A stretch of DNA of 64,000 nt, from NCBI RefSeq assembly GCF_018918265.1, contig NZ_JAHLQC010000004.1, positions 124,001-188,000 on the forward strand, read 5' to 3'. Position 1 is the stretch's first letter, and the number at the start of each line of letters is the position of its first letter. Source of the DNA: Falcatimonas sp. MSJ-15. Its GTDB lineage: Bacteria > Bacillota > Clostridia > Lachnospirales > Lachnospiraceae. The notes beneath the pieces were generated by a model, which saw nothing but the letters and a program-made list of their open reading frames with translations, was not told where the DNA came from and searched no databases. The position numbers were made by a program, and so were the translations under genes. Shown piece after piece: positions 1 through 8,792 of the stretch.

Positions 1-368
1 TTAGTTTTTATTCTTTCTATAGAAGACTTCTTCTTTACTTTTTTTAATACATCTTCATAGGATATACCAAGTTCAGATGACAACATAGATGCTGTCTGTT
101 CTTCATCAGTTATCTGGTTATGGATCACTGATACTGTACATACAGTTATATTAGTTGCAAGTGGAATATTATTACGATCTATTATCTCACCTCTTAGTGC
201 TTTTATTGCACGTTCTCTCTCGTGAAGCTCTGTAGCAAGCTTTGTATAATAATCATGTTCTATTATCATTACATAGAATAATCTTGCAATAAGCAATATA
301 AGTACTGTTATTGTAGCTAACGAAAATATAAAGATTTTTTTTCTGTTATATGTCTTTTCTTTTTCCAT
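1..368 (-). CDS. Class B penicillin-binding protein, N-terminal part (cut by window edge)
   Basis: The first 122 codons of a membrane-anchored transpeptidase; the rest lies beyond the left edge. After a short Lys-rich start there is one membrane helix (about residues 12-32), then the class B PBP dimerisation-domain signature RGEIIDRNNIPLA near residue 60. The transpeptidase motifs are outside the window. It is the fifth gene after mraZ-rsmH-ftsL-PBP, the place of spoVD in Bacillus, so a septal or sporulation-specific PBP is likely, but the sequence seen cannot decide which. The ATG at 368 is preceded by a GAGG that lies about 12 bases upstream and inside the stem of an 18-bp hairpin. Confidence 0.85.
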   Translation of the reverse strand, partial: MEKEKTYNRKKIFIFSLATITVLILLIARLFYVMIIEHDYYTKLATELHERERAIKALRGEIIDRNNIPLATNITVCTVSVIHNQITDEEQTASMLSSELGISYEDVLKKVKKKSSIERIKT

Positions 369-376
369 TCTTACAT

Positions 377-427
377 ATAACCTCATAATAGCAGTTTATA
401 TATTCTATTCTGCTATTATGAGGTTAT
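377..427 (-). promoter_or_regulatory. 18-bp hairpin covering the ribosome binding site of the second PBP gene
   Basis: Positions 377-394 and 410-427 are a perfect 18-bp inverted repeat with a 15-base loop. On the minus strand the 3' arm contains TGAGG, the only good Shine-Dalgarno match before the ATG at 368. No T-run follows on either strand, so it does not look like a terminator. It could hide the ribosome binding site; that role is inferred. Confidence 0.5.
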
Positions 428-558
428 GCAATCATTCTTCTAATATATTCTATTGTTCTCTGACTACTTCCACAGGCAAGCCTGTGATTTTTTCGCCATT
501 AATTTATAACATATTATACGTAACACATCATGCTTCTTTAATGCCTGTGAGGCAGCTT

Positions 559-2676
559 TTATCCTGCCGGTTCAGATGGTGCCTGGTCTAGTTGTGTCGC
601 ATCCTCTGGTGATGCCTGGGCAGGCTCAGATGGTGCCACATCCTCTGGTGATGCCTGGGCAGGCTCAGATGGTGCCGCATCTGATTGTGATTCTGGTTCA
701 GTTGGTGCTACAGTCGCAGGTTCAGGATCTATTCCCTGTGATGCACCTTCAACATGTGTTCCCGCCTGCTCAGCTATAGGATCTGTAACATTCTCGCCTT
801 CTATAAAACCACCTGATTCATATTCTTCATTCTCTGCAGGCTGTCCATTGTCACCCGTATTATTAGTAGGATATATGTTCATATATGGCATAATATCTGA
901 CATAATCTTCTGTGCAAGTGTTGTTGCCTGTGTTGAATCTGATTGTTTCTCTACATTAGGCTCATCAATGACTACATATATTACATATTTTGGATTGTCA
1001 ACTGGTGCAAATCCTATGAATGAGACTATGTATTTTTCATTGCCTCGTGGATATTTTTCTGCTGTTCCTGTCTTACCACCAATAGCATATCCTTCAACTC
1101 CGGCTGTCTTAGCTGTTCCTTCAGCAACTGTGCTATATAGATAGCGTCTTAATAGTTCTGATGTCTTAGCTGTTACAGTCTGTCTTAATACTACAGGCTC
1201 TTTATTATCAACTATATTGCCATTTTGTGTCTCTATTCGTTTTACTACACTTGGTTCATAAAAATTACCACCATTGATTAGTGACGAAAATGCCGCCACC
1301 ATCTGTGTCATGGTAACATTAATACCTTGTCCAAATGAGTTAACTGCCAAATCAACTGGTCCCATTGTATCTGCTGTATGTATAATTCCGTATGTTTCTC
1401 CAGGAAGATCTATATTAGTCTTAAGACCAAATCCAAAGTCGGATACATACTTGCAAAACTTCTCTGTTCCAAGTGATGCTCCTATCTGCATAAGTGCATC
1501 ATTACATGAATTCATAAGTGATTCTTCAAGTGTAAGCATTCCATGTCCGGCTGTTTTATGGCACTTTATCTTAGTTCCATATATATCTTGAAATCCATCA
1601 CAGTAAAATGACTGATTATCAGTTACGATATTCTCTTCTAATGCTGCTGCTATAGTAAAAGGTTTAAATGTCGAACCTGGTTCGTATGTATCACTTATAC
1701 AGAAGTTTCTCCACATCTCTGACATCTTTGTAAGTTTTTCTTCATCAGAAAGAGTATCTATCTGATCTTGTGGAAGATAGACACTTAGATCCTGTGGATT
1801 ATTAAGATCATAAAATGGATAACTTGCTTCGGCAAGTATCTCGCCATTATTAGGATCTGCTATTATTACTGCAAGATTTTTTGCACCTTTTTCTGCATAA
1901 TATGCTTCTATATCTTTTTGAACTATTGATTGCAGATTAGCATCTATTGTTGAGACAATTGTATAACCGTCTGTTGCCGATTTTACAACTGTCTCATAAT
2001 TAAGTTCACTATCCACATATCCATATTGCACACCGTTTTTCCCTGACAATTCATCATTATAGTACTGTTCTATCCCCCAATTTCCCTGGTCTTCTCCATC
2101 ATCACCAAGGACTGTAAATCCAATCAAATCACCCGCAAGTGCATTCTGTGGGTATGTTCTTTTGTATTCTTTTTCAAGCCATATTCCTTTTATCTTATTG
2201 GACTCTTCAAGTACCTGCATGTATTCTTTTATCTGTTTATAAGGCACTTTCCTTGCAATTCGTTTATAATGGGCATCTTTATTCTCTTCATTATCAAGGT
2301 ATTCATTAATTGTATTTATATCTATACCCAGATATTTCACAAGACTCTCAACTGATGCTTCTCGATACTTACCATTTTTTGCTAATAATTCAGATGCATC
2401 GATTATTACATTATATACTTCTTCACTTGTAGCAAGTACTGTACCATTACGGTCTACTATATCGCCTCTCTTATAAGGCACAACAGTAGTATTGTACTGC
2501 CTGTTTGAGAGAACTATTCTCTCATATTCTCGTCCACTTATTATGTTTATTCTCGCAAGAACAACAGTAAGTCCGATTAATGCACACATAACTCCGGCAA
2601 AGACTATCATTAGTTTCTGTTTCATTCTTCGGTTGAATGTAAGCGGTTTTGTCCTTTTCTTGCGCTCTAATGCCAT
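559..2676 (-). CDS. ftsI: Class B penicillin-binding protein (FtsI/PbpB type, septal transpeptidase)
   Basis: A 705-residue DD-transpeptidase expected to crosslink septal peptidoglycan. One membrane helix lies near residues 21-42, followed by the dimerisation domain (RGDIVDRNG near residue 70) and the penicillin-binding domain. The SxxK motif is STFK near residue 335, SxN is SCN near 388 and the KTG box is GGKTGTAEK near 533. There is no PASTA domain, unlike Bacillus PbpB and SpoVD. Instead the last ~90 residues are an acidic Pro/Glu/Ser/Ala-rich extracellular tail containing a 13-residue repeat. It follows ftsL by 8 bases, with TAGGTG ahead of the ATG, in the mraZ-rsmH-ftsL-PBP order of the division and cell wall cluster. 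The family is certain; the exact paralogue name is less so. Confidence 0.93.
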   Translation of the reverse strand: MALERKKRTKPLTFNRRMKQKLMIVFAGVMCALIGLTVVLARINIISGREYERIVLSNRQYNTTVVPYKRGDIVDRNGTVLATSEEVYNVIIDASELLAKNGKYREASVESLVKYLGIDINTINEYLDNEENKDAHYKRIARKVPYKQIKEYMQVLEESNKIKGIWLEKEYKRTYPQNALAGDLIGFTVLGDDGEDQGNWGIEQYYNDELSGKNGVQYGYVDSELNYETVVKSATDGYTIVSTIDANLQSIVQKDIEAYYAEKGAKNLAVIIADPNNGEILAEASYPFYDLNNPQDLSVYLPQDQIDTLSDEEKLTKMSEMWRNFCISDTYEPGSTFKPFTIAAALEENIVTDNQSFYCDGFQDIYGTKIKCHKTAGHGMLTLEESLMNSCNDALMQIGASLGTEKFCKYVSDFGFGLKTNIDLPGETYGIIHTADTMGPVDLAVNSFGQGINVTMTQMVAAFSSLINGGNFYEPSVVKRIETQNGNIVDNKEPVVLRQTVTAKTSELLRRYLYSTVAEGTAKTAGVEGYAIGGKTGTAEKYPRGNEKYIVSFIGFAPVDNPKYVIYVVIDEPNVEKQSDSTQATTLAQKIMSDIMPYMNIYPTNNTGDNGQPAENEEYESGGFIEGENVTDPIAEQAGTHVEGASQGIDPEPATVAPTEPESQSDAAPSEPAQASPEDVAPSEPAQASPEDATQLDQAPSEPAG
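573..678 (-). repeat. 39-bp tandem repeat in the PBP C-terminal tail
   Basis: Two adjacent 39-bp copies (601-639 and 640-678) differ at one base, and part of a third lies at about 573-584. They encode the 13-residue unit APSEPAQASPEDV/A in the extracellular tail. The period keeps the reading frame, so copy-number change would alter tail length only. Confidence 0.85.
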
Positions 2677-2684
2677 TTTTACAC

Positions 2685-3221
2685 CTACTTCATTATCTCA
2701 ATTATCTCGTCTAACAGATTATTACTATTTGCCTGTGGAACGTTAGCATACTGTTCAACATACTCACTTGCTGGTGCTGTATATGTCACAATCTGTCCAT
2801 CTACAGCATATACCATGCCTAATTCCTGTGTCGCTCTTTTGTATATATCTTCAAGATCAATACTACTATTTAATCTTGAATATGTAACACTGTTTTCTGT
2901 TTTTAGTTCATCTAACTGATTCTGAAGTTCTGTTATCTCGCCCTGATTAGATTTCATATCTGACATCAGATTAAGATACCTGAAACTTACAAATAGTGTT
3001 GCACACACTGCAGTTGTCAAGAATAATGCCATTCCTCTTCCCATATGCTGGGCTTTTTCTCTGTTACGTCTTGTCTGTTCACTGACTTTTTTCTTCTTTG
3101 GTTTCTCTGGTTGTACAACTTTTTGTTCTTTTTTCTTTGGTAGTGCTTCAGCTTCCGCATATCTTAGTGTATTGCCATCGCTGTAAACATATATTTTTTT
3201 CTTCTTACTATTGTTCTGCAT
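2685..3221 (-). CDS. ftsL: FtsL-like septum formation initiator
   Basis: A 178-residue single-pass protein. The cytoplasmic N-terminus is very basic (KKKK and KPKKKK runs), a membrane helix lies around residues 82-104, and a short extracellular coiled coil follows (leucine-spaced, with LQNQLDELK). This is the size and layout of divisome FtsL/DivIC-like proteins, which diverge strongly in sequence; identification rests on layout and on the position between rsmH and the PBP gene. The start at 3221 is chosen because GGGGGAA lies about 9 bases upstream; a frame extension 14 codons further would run into the rsmH end and lacks a better site. Confidence 0.8.
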   Translation of the reverse strand: MQNNSKKKKIYVYSDGNTLRYAEAEALPKKKEQKVVQPEKPKKKKVSEQTRRNREKAQHMGRGMALFLTTAVCATLFVSFRYLNLMSDMKSNQGEITELQNQLDELKTENSVTYSRLNSSIDLEDIYKRATQELGMVYAVDGQIVTYTAPASEYVEQYANVPQANSNNLLDEIIEIMK

Positions 3222-3246
3222 CCGGTATTCCCCCTTTTTAACCAGA

Positions 3247-4185
3247 TTATCTAATTCGCTCAAATACTCTTAGTTTTGAGCTTTTAGATCTCTTATTTGC
3301 AACAATCTCTTCTTCCGTTGGTATTATAGGTTTTCTTGTTATCACCTTACCTTTTGGTTTATTTCCACACACACATACTGGAAATGATGGAGGACATGTA
3401 CATGTATCCTCACAATTTTTAAATTTTGTCTTTACTATTCTGTCTTCTAAAGAATGGAATGTTATTATACATATCCTGCCTTTATCATTGAGCAAATCAA
3501 TCATCGTCTCCACAGAATCATTAAGAACTTCTAACTCTTTATTAAGTTCAATTCTTATTGCCTGAAATGTTTTTTTGGCAGGATGTCCACCAACTGCCCT
3601 TACTTTCATCGGTATTGCAGCTTTTATTATCTCTATAAGCTGCCCGGTTGTCTCAATTGGTTGTTCTTCTCTTGCCATAACTATGTGCTTTGCTATATTC
3701 TTTGCAAACTTGTCTTCACCATAGTCTCTTATGATTCTGTATAAATCAAATTCACTGTAAGTATTCACTATTGTTGCTGCTGTTGTCTCCTGACGCTGAT
3801 CCATCCTCATATCTAGTGGTGCGTCCTCTCTGTATGTAAATCCTCGACTCGCAGTATCTAATTGAAATGATGATACTCCAAGATCAAGTATTATTCCATC
3901 CACACCTTCAATGCCCAAATCTTTAAGTACTTGTGCTATCTCACAGTAGTTACTTCTAACTATTGTCACTCTGTCCTTAAATTCGCTCAGTCTCTCTGAT
4001 GCTGCCCTTATAGCATCTTCGTCCTGATCAATCCCTATTAATCTTCCCTCTGGTGATAATCTCTTGCAGATTTCGTATGAGTGGCCTCCGCCTCCTAGTG
4101 TACCATCCACATAGATTCCATCAGGTTTAATGTTAAGATTGTCTATGGTTTCATTAAGTAAAACCGACTTGTGTTTAAATTCCAT
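3247..4185 (-). CDS. rsmH: 16S rRNA (cytosine-1402-N4)-methyltransferase RsmH
   Basis: A 312-residue SAM-dependent enzyme that N4-methylates C1402 in the 16S rRNA decoding site (known from the family). It begins [12 protein letters not shown] and carries the SAM-binding motif [10 protein letters not shown] near residue 28, the LDLGVSS motif and the C-terminal [12 protein letters not shown] motif. A Cys-rich stretch (CEDTCTCPP then [10 protein letters not shown]) near residues 255-275 is typical. The start at 4185 has an excellent AAGGAGG, which overlaps the TAA stop of mraZ (TAAGGAGG), so the two are translationally coupled. Confidence 0.97.
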   Translation of the reverse strand: MEFKHKSVLLNETIDNLNIKPDGIYVDGTLGGGGHSYEICKRLSPEGRLIGIDQDEDAIRAASERLSEFKDRVTIVRSNYCEIAQVLKDLGIEGVDGIILDLGVSSFQLDTASRGFTYREDAPLDMRMDQRQETTAATIVNTYSEFDLYRIIRDYGEDKFAKNIAKHIVMAREEQPIETTGQLIEIIKAAIPMKVRAVGGHPAKKTFQAIRIELNKELEVLNDSVETMIDLLNDKGRICIITFHSLEDRIVKTKFKNCEDTCTCPPSFPVCVCGNKPKGKVITRKPIIPTEEEIVANKRSKSSKLRVFERIR

Positions 4186-4195
4186 TATAGCCTCC

Positions 4196-4624
4196 TTATA
4201 GCCTGATGTTAAATTCTTCAAGACTTTCTGCAATCTGTTCGATGTCATTGGTCTCATTCTGTTCCCATATATCCTTGTCCCAAATCTCAATTTTTGTACC
4301 AACACCTACTAACAAAACATCCTTATTTAACTTTGCAAAATTTCTTAATACCTGTGGTATAAGTATCCTACCCTGCTTATCTATCTCACATTCTACTGCC
4401 CCAGCCATAAAATGCCTTACAAGTGCACGGGCATTTTTGTTATTTTGCGGTAATTGTAATAGCTTTTCTTCAAAAAGTGTCCATTCACTCTTTGGATATG
4501 CAAGCAGACATTCATCGAATCCTTTTGTTACTATAAATGTGTCACCTAATTCTTCCCTGAACTTTGCAGGTACTATAAGACGACCTTTTATATCAATTGT
4601 ATGGTTATACTCACTCATGAACAT
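4196..4624 (-). CDS. mraZ: Transcriptional regulator MraZ
   Basis: A 142-residue AbrB-like DNA-binding protein with two SpoVT/AbrB-type halves: the N-terminal half has [16 protein letters not shown] and the second half has [16 protein letters not shown]. MraZ forms a ring and represses its own division and cell-wall operon through short direct repeats. Such repeats occur directly upstream (4649-4692), between the predicted start of transcription and the gene. The MFMSEYNHT start is usual for the family. Confidence 0.96.
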   Translation of the reverse strand: MFMSEYNHTIDIKGRLIVPAKFREELGDTFIVTKGFDECLLAYPKSEWTLFEEKLLQLPQNNKNARALVRHFMAGAVECEIDKQGRILIPQVLRNFAKLNKDVLLVGVGTKIEIWDKDIWEQNETNDIEQIAESLEEFNIRL

Positions 4625-4648
4625 CTATACTCACCCACCTTATAAGTG

Positions 4649-4692
4649 TACCACAACGGAACCACTTTTTACCATTCTCTACCACTTACCAC
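4649..4692 (-). promoter_or_regulatory. MraZ-type operator: direct repeats of GTGGTA
   Basis: On the minus strand five (G/A)TGGT(A/T) boxes occur, with plus-strand TACCAC-type starts at 4649, 4660, 4670, 4680 and 4687. Three are spaced exactly 10 bp apart. Known MraZ operators are direct repeats with a 10-bp period (TGGGN in E. coli, AAAGTG(T/G) in mycoplasmas). The boxes lie just downstream of the predicted transcription start, as expected for autorepression. Confidence 0.7.
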
Positions 4693-4703
4693 CACCTAGT
4701 ATC

Positions 4704-4732
4704 ATATTACCCCATTTCGGCATCTTTATCAA
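4704..4732 (-). promoter_or_regulatory. Sigma-A promoter of the mraZ operon
   Basis: On the minus strand the -35 TTGATA (4727-4732) and the -10 TAATAT (4704-4709) are separated by exactly 17 bases. Transcription would begin near 4697, immediately before the MraZ boxes. Confidence 0.7.
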
Positions 4733-4811
4733 GTACTTTTAGTACTTTAGCACTATTCGTCCGTTTTTTTTCAAAATGTCAATACATTTCTCTTCTTCTA
4801 CATTTTTTGTC

Positions 4812-4840
4812 TTTATTTTTGAATGTCAATGTGATAAAAT
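4812..4840 (+). promoter_or_regulatory. Extended -10 promoter of ychF
   Basis: TGATAAAAT (extended -10, hexamer 4835-4840) lies 39 bases before the ychF start, with a weak -35 TTTATT at 4812-4817 and 17-base spacing. It is divergent from the mraZ promoter. Confidence 0.5.
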
Positions 4841-4878
4841 GTCTTAGGTTTATTATATATAAAGGAAGGAAGAAAAAT

Positions 4879-5982
4879 ATGAAACTTGGTATTGTGGGTC
4901 TTCCAAATGTTGGAAAAAGTACCCTATTTAACTCTTTAACTAAAGCGGGTGCAGAATCAGCAAACTATCCATTCTGTACCATCGATCCTAATGTTGGTGT
5001 TGTAAGCGTACCAGACGAGAGACTTAACAAGCTCGCTGCTTTATATAATTCACAGAAAATAGTTCCTGCTGTTATCGAATTTGTTGATATTGCAGGTCTT
5101 GTAAAAGGTGCATCAAAAGGTGAAGGTCTTGGTAACCAATTCCTTTCAAACATTCGTGAAGTTGATGCTATCGTTCACGTTGTAAGATGTTTTGACGATT
5201 CTAACATCGTTCATGTTGATGGAAGTGTTGATCCTCTAAGAGATATTGAGACTATCAATCTTGAACTTATCTTCTCTGACATAGAGATTCTCGAACGTAG
5301 AATTGCAAAGACATCAAAAGGTGCAAGAAATGACAAAGCTCTCGCAAAAGAACTTGATTTCCTTACAAGAATCAAAACTCATCTTGAAGATGGTAAACTT
5401 GCAAGAAGTTTTGAACTTGATGAGAATGATGAAGATGAATTAAAATGGATGAGTGAATATAATCTTCTTACATGGAAGCCTGTTATCTTCGCTGCTAACG
5501 TATGTGAAGATGATCTTGCTGATGATGGTGCTTCTAATGATTATGTCAAGGCTGTTCGTTCTTTCGCTGCTGAGAATGATTGTGAAGTATTCGTAATCTG
5601 TGCTCAGATTGAACAGGAGATTGCCGAACTTGATGATGATGAAAAGAAGATGTTCCTTGAAGATCTTGGTCTTAGCGAATCTGGTCTTGATAAGTTAATC
5701 AAAGCAAGTTATTCTCTTCTTGGACTTATAAGTTACTTAACAGCAGGTCCTACTGAGACAAGAGCATGGACAATTAAAAAAGGAACTAAAGCACCTCAGG
5801 CTGCCGGTAAGATCCATAGTGATTTTGAGCGTGGTTTCATTCGTGCTGAAGTTGTTAATTATCAGGATCTTCTTGATTGTCAATCATATACTGTTGCCAA
5901 AGAAAAAGGACTTGTAGGTCTTGAAGGTAAAGATTATGTTGTAAAAGATGGAGATGTCGTTCTCTTTAGATTTAATGTATAA
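4879..5982 (+). CDS. ychF: Obg-family ATPase YchF (OLA1 homologue)
   Basis: A 367-residue, ribosome-associated P-loop ATPase of the Obg/HflX group. Walker A is GLPNVGKST at residues 7-15; the G3 motif is [12 protein letters not shown]; the C-terminal TGS-like domain includes the segment [27 protein letters not shown]. YchF uses ATP rather than GTP because of an altered G4 motif, consistent with the AANVCE segment here. The start at 4879 follows AAAGGAAGGAAG; an upstream in-frame ATG at 4807 lies ahead of the predicted promoter. It is one of the few plus-strand genes and ends at a bidirectional terminator. Confidence 0.97.
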   Translation: MKLGIVGLPNVGKSTLFNSLTKAGAESANYPFCTIDPNVGVVSVPDERLNKLAALYNSQKIVPAVIEFVDIAGLVKGASKGEGLGNQFLSNIREVDAIVHVVRCFDDSNIVHVDGSVDPLRDIETINLELIFSDIEILERRIAKTSKGARNDKALAKELDFLTRIKTHLEDGKLARSFELDENDEDELKWMSEYNLLTWKPVIFAANVCEDDLADDGASNDYVKAVRSFAAENDCEVFVICAQIEQEIAELDDDEKKMFLEDLGLSESGLDKLIKASYSLLGLISYLTAGPTETRAWTIKKGTKAPQAAGKIHSDFERGFIRAEVVNYQDLLDCQSYTVAKEKGLVGLEGKDYVVKDGDVVLFRFNV

Positions 5983-6028
5983 TTAATAGAAAAGAGATTG
6001 TAGAAATCCCTTAAAAAGTAAAAAAAGT

Positions 6029-6088
6029 AAAAAGCAGCTATGAAATTCATATAATTCATATAATTGATATGATTCATAGCTGCTTTTT
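6029..6088. terminator. Bidirectional terminator between ychF and dtd
   Basis: A perfect 16-bp inverted repeat (6029-6044 with 6073-6088) starts with A5 and ends with T5, so it can end transcription of both convergent genes. The loop is AT-rich and itself partly palindromic. Confidence 0.85.
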
Positions 6089-6117
6089 AGTATAATTAAT
6101 TTTTTTATCCGATTATG

Positions 6118-6570
6118 TTATGCTCCTACTGTCTCATCATCGAGAATTATTGTAAATGGTCCATCATTTACGAGTGATACTTGCATATCTGCACCGAATT
6201 CACCAGTTTCGACAACTTCTATCTGTTCTTTCATGAGTTCTACAAATCGCTCATATAACTTATTTGCCTTAATTGGTTCTCCTGCATGTACAAAACTTGG
6301 GCGATTTCCTTTTTTACAGTCTGCATATAATGTAAACTGTGATACAATAAGCATTTCACCTTTAACATCTTTTATAGACAGATTTGTCTTACCATTCTCA
6401 TCAGCAAATATTCTCATCTTTACTATTTTATCTACATATCTTTGCAATTTTTCTTCTGTATCGTCTTCTCCGACTCCAAATAGAATCAGATATCCTTTTC
6501 CAATCTTTCCTATTACTTTTTCTTCAACTGTAACGTCTGCTCTTTGCACTCTTTGTATTACTATCTTCAT
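6118..6570 (-). CDS. dtd: D-aminoacyl-tRNA deacylase
   Basis: A 150-residue enzyme that hydrolyses D-amino acids (and glycine) from mischarged tRNA. The two family signatures are present: [17 protein letters not shown] near residues 78-94 and the C-terminal NDGPFT. Length is standard. It is the last gene of the long prpC-prkC-rsgA-rpe-thiN run, 20 bases after thiN, with AGAGGAA before the ATG. Confidence 0.97.
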   Translation of the reverse strand: MKIVIQRVQRADVTVEEKVIGKIGKGYLILFGVGEDDTEEKLQRYVDKIVKMRIFADENGKTNLSIKDVKGEMLIVSQFTLYADCKKGNRPSFVHAGEPIKANKLYERFVELMKEQIEVVETGEFGADMQVSLVNDGPFTIILDDETVGA

Positions 6571-6590
6571 ATATATTTCCTCTACCCTTT

Positions 6591-7232
6591 TCAGTCTTTT
6601 GTCTCCATCACTATAAGTATTCCTTCTGATAATTCTATATATCCATGTTCATCCTTAAGCTCATTGCTTACTCCAAGGCTTGAACCATACTTATATGTAT
6701 AATCTTTAAGCAAATATTTAAAGCCTGTGAGTGTAAGTCCTTTTACATACTCTGTCAATGGTATAAGTGATATATATTTACCATACATATCTTGTCTCTC
6801 TATGCAATGAATTCCATCTATAAGATATAGCTTATTATATTCGTCTATAATATATGCCTGTATTCCGGCTTTTAGTGGAATCGTGAGAAGTTCAATATTG
6901 GCAATTGTATGATCTATTCTTCTTCCGGTTGCACCAATTATCACTATCTCACTACTGCCTATATCGCAGGCAAGTCGTATTGCAAGATCTGAATCTGTAT
7001 TATCTTTTTCCGGATTAAATCTAATTATCTCTGATTTGCCTTCATACTGATCGAGAATGAACTTTGGAACTGTATCAAAGTCACCTACTATATAGTCTGG
7101 AATAATATCCATACTATTTGCGAAACTAAGTCCTCCATCTACAGCTATAATTTTGTCAAATCTATTATTCTTAATATAAACTGAGGCAAAATCATTACTG
7201 ATATTGCCTCCATTTATAATAAGTGTTCTCAT
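6591..7232 (-). CDS. thiN: Thiamine pyrophosphokinase
   Basis: A 213-residue cytosolic enzyme converting thiamine and ATP to thiamine diphosphate and AMP. Visible family features are [10 protein letters not shown], the [11 protein letters not shown] motif with its catalytic Asp residues, and the [14 protein letters not shown] segment. The ATG at 7232 has AGGTGG five bases upstream and is preferred to an in-frame GTG at 7241 that directly abuts the rpe stop. The thiN position after rpe and rsgA is a conserved Firmicute arrangement. Confidence 0.93.
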   Translation of the reverse strand: MRTLIINGGNISNDFASVYIKNNRFDKIIAVDGGLSFANSMDIIPDYIVGDFDTVPKFILDQYEGKSEIIRFNPEKDNTDSDLAIRLACDIGSSEIVIIGATGRRIDHTIANIELLTIPLKAGIQAYIIDEYNKLYLIDGIHCIERQDMYGKYISLIPLTEYVKGLTLTGFKYLLKDYTYKYGSSLGVSNELKDEHGYIELSEGILIVMETKD

Positions 7233-7241
7233 AAGAACCAC

Positions 7242-7910
7242 CTACTTATCATATTTTTTTATTATCTCATTAAATCTCTTAGTATTCTCTTGTGCATTGC
7301 CTCTGAATACACTTGAACCTGCTACAATTATATTAGCTCCGGCTTCAACAACTTCTTCAACATTATTAAAGTTAATTCCACCATCAATCTCAATATCCAT
7401 ATCTGCATAGCCCATCTCAATGCATTTATTTCTTATTGTTCTTACTTTTTCTGTTGATGTCTCGATAAACTTCTGTCCACCAAATCCAGGATGCACACTC
7501 ATCACAAGAATCATATCAACAAGTGGTATGTATGGATATATTGCCTCTGGCTCTGTCTCAGGATTAAGTGTAATTGCTGCTTTTTTACCTAGTTCTTTAA
7601 TCTTCTTTAATGTCTCTTCTACTCTATCTGTTGCTTCAACGTGAATATTGATAATATCTGCACCTATCTTTGCAAATGTCTCAACATAACGTTCTGGTTC
7701 TGTAATCATAAGGTGTACATCAAATACTTTATCTGTATCTTTTCTTATTGATTCTATTACAGGCATACCAAAAGAAATACTTGGAACAAAAAGCCCATCC
7801 ATTACATCTATATGAATATATTCAGCACCTGCCAAATCAATCGTTTTTATGTCCTCTCCTAATTTACTAAAATCAGCTGCCAATATTGACGGTGATAAAA
7901 TGTGATGCAT
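7242..7910 (-). CDS. rpe: Ribulose-phosphate 3-epimerase
   Basis: A 222-residue TIM-barrel metalloenzyme that interconverts D-ribulose 5-phosphate and D-xylulose 5-phosphate in the pentose phosphate pathway. The metal/substrate motifs are intact: SPSILAADF at the N-terminus, HIDVMDGLFVPSISFG, VHLMI, the MSVHPGFGGQKFI loop and EIDGGI. It starts four bases after the rsgA stop, with AAAGGAG overlapping the end of that gene. Confidence 0.97.
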   Translation of the reverse strand: MHHILSPSILAADFSKLGEDIKTIDLAGAEYIHIDVMDGLFVPSISFGMPVIESIRKDTDKVFDVHLMITEPERYVETFAKIGADIINIHVEATDRVEETLKKIKELGKKAAITLNPETEPEAIYPYIPLVDMILVMSVHPGFGGQKFIETSTEKVRTIRNKCIEMGYADMDIEIDGGINFNNVEEVVEAGANIIVAGSSVFRGNAQENTKRFNEIIKKYDK

Positions 7911-7913
7911 TTT

Positions 7914-8792
7914 CTAATATCTCCTTTGTTCTTTTAATTCTTTATACATTTCGATATAATTATTATATCTTACTTTACTTATTCTGCCTTCATTCAATGC
8001 ATTTTTAACAGCACAATCCGGTTCATTAATGTGTATACATCCATTAAATCTGCACTGATTCTCATATTGCTCAAATTCTGCAAAATAATATTTTAAATCA
8101 TCTTTGTCAATCTCATTCACATATAGCGAAGTAAATCCCGGTGTATCAATAATATAAGTATCTTCATCAATGTTGAATATCTCTGAATGTCTTGTCGTAT
8201 GCTTACCTCTCTTTATCTTTTGACTTATCTCACCTGTATCCATGTTATGATTGCCATCAATAAGATTAAGCATAGATGATTTGCCTACGCCTGAAGGACC
8301 GGCAAATGCTGTTGTCTTTCCTTTTATTATCGCTCTTATCTCTTCTATCCCACTCTCATCATAAGTGCTTGCGAATACAATCCTGCAGCCACATCCTGAA
8401 AGTATGTCATATAGATTCTTCTTTTCTTCGTCTGTTGCTATATCTGTCTTGTTAAAGCATATTATTGTCTCAATATGTCTAAGTTCCATTGTTATAAGAA
8501 ATCTGCTTAAAAGATTGATATTTGGTGCTGGCTCATTAACTGCAAATATTAGTATTGCCTGATCAATATTAGCTGTAGCAGGTCTTATAAGCTCATTTTT
8601 TCTTGGCAATATATCTACTATATTGCCAAGAAACTTATCTTTGTCTACTACATCTATTATAACATTGTCACCTACAAGAGGCTTTATTTTCTTATTTCTA
8701 AAGCTCCCTTTTGCTTTACATTCATACAATCCTTCGTTAGGAACGTGTACATAATAAAAACCTGCGATACCTTTTATTATCTTACCATTCAT
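7914..8792 (-). CDS. rsgA: Ribosome small-subunit GTPase RsgA
   Basis: A 292-residue circularly permuted GTPase that acts in late 30S subunit assembly. It has an N-terminal OB fold, the G4 motif FNKTD near residue 113, then G1 GPSGVGKSS near residue 170 and G3 DTPGF, followed by a C-terminal zinc-binding region with C-x4-C-x-H-x5-C (CRFNGCIHINEPDC). The ATG shares a TAATG overlap with the prkC stop, implying translational coupling. The kinase-GTPase neighbourhood is conserved in Firmicutes, where PrkC is reported to phosphorylate RsgA. Confidence 0.96.
   Translation of the reverse strand: MNGKIIKGIAGFYYVHVPNEGLYECKAKGSFRNKKIKPLVGDNVIIDVVDKDKFLGNIVDILPRKNELIRPATANIDQAILIFAVNEPAPNINLLSRFLITMELRHIETIICFNKTDIATDEEKKNLYDILSGCGCRIVFASTYDESGIEEIRAIIKGKTTAFAGPSGVGKSSMLNLIDGNHNMDTGEISQKIKRGKHTTRHSEIFNIDEDTYIIDTPGFTSLYVNEIDKDDLKYYFAEFEQYENQCRFNGCIHINEPDCAVKNALNEGRISKVRYNNYIEMYKELKEQRRY

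Noticed and set aside
471..492. Terminator on the plus strand near 480
   Set aside because: CACAGG/CCTGTG is followed by a T-run only on the plus strand, where no gene precedes it; on the coding strand it has no T-run.
2685..3263. Longer ftsL start at 3263
   Set aside because: It would overlap the rsmH end and has no ribosome binding site, while the ATG at 3221 has GGGGGAA.
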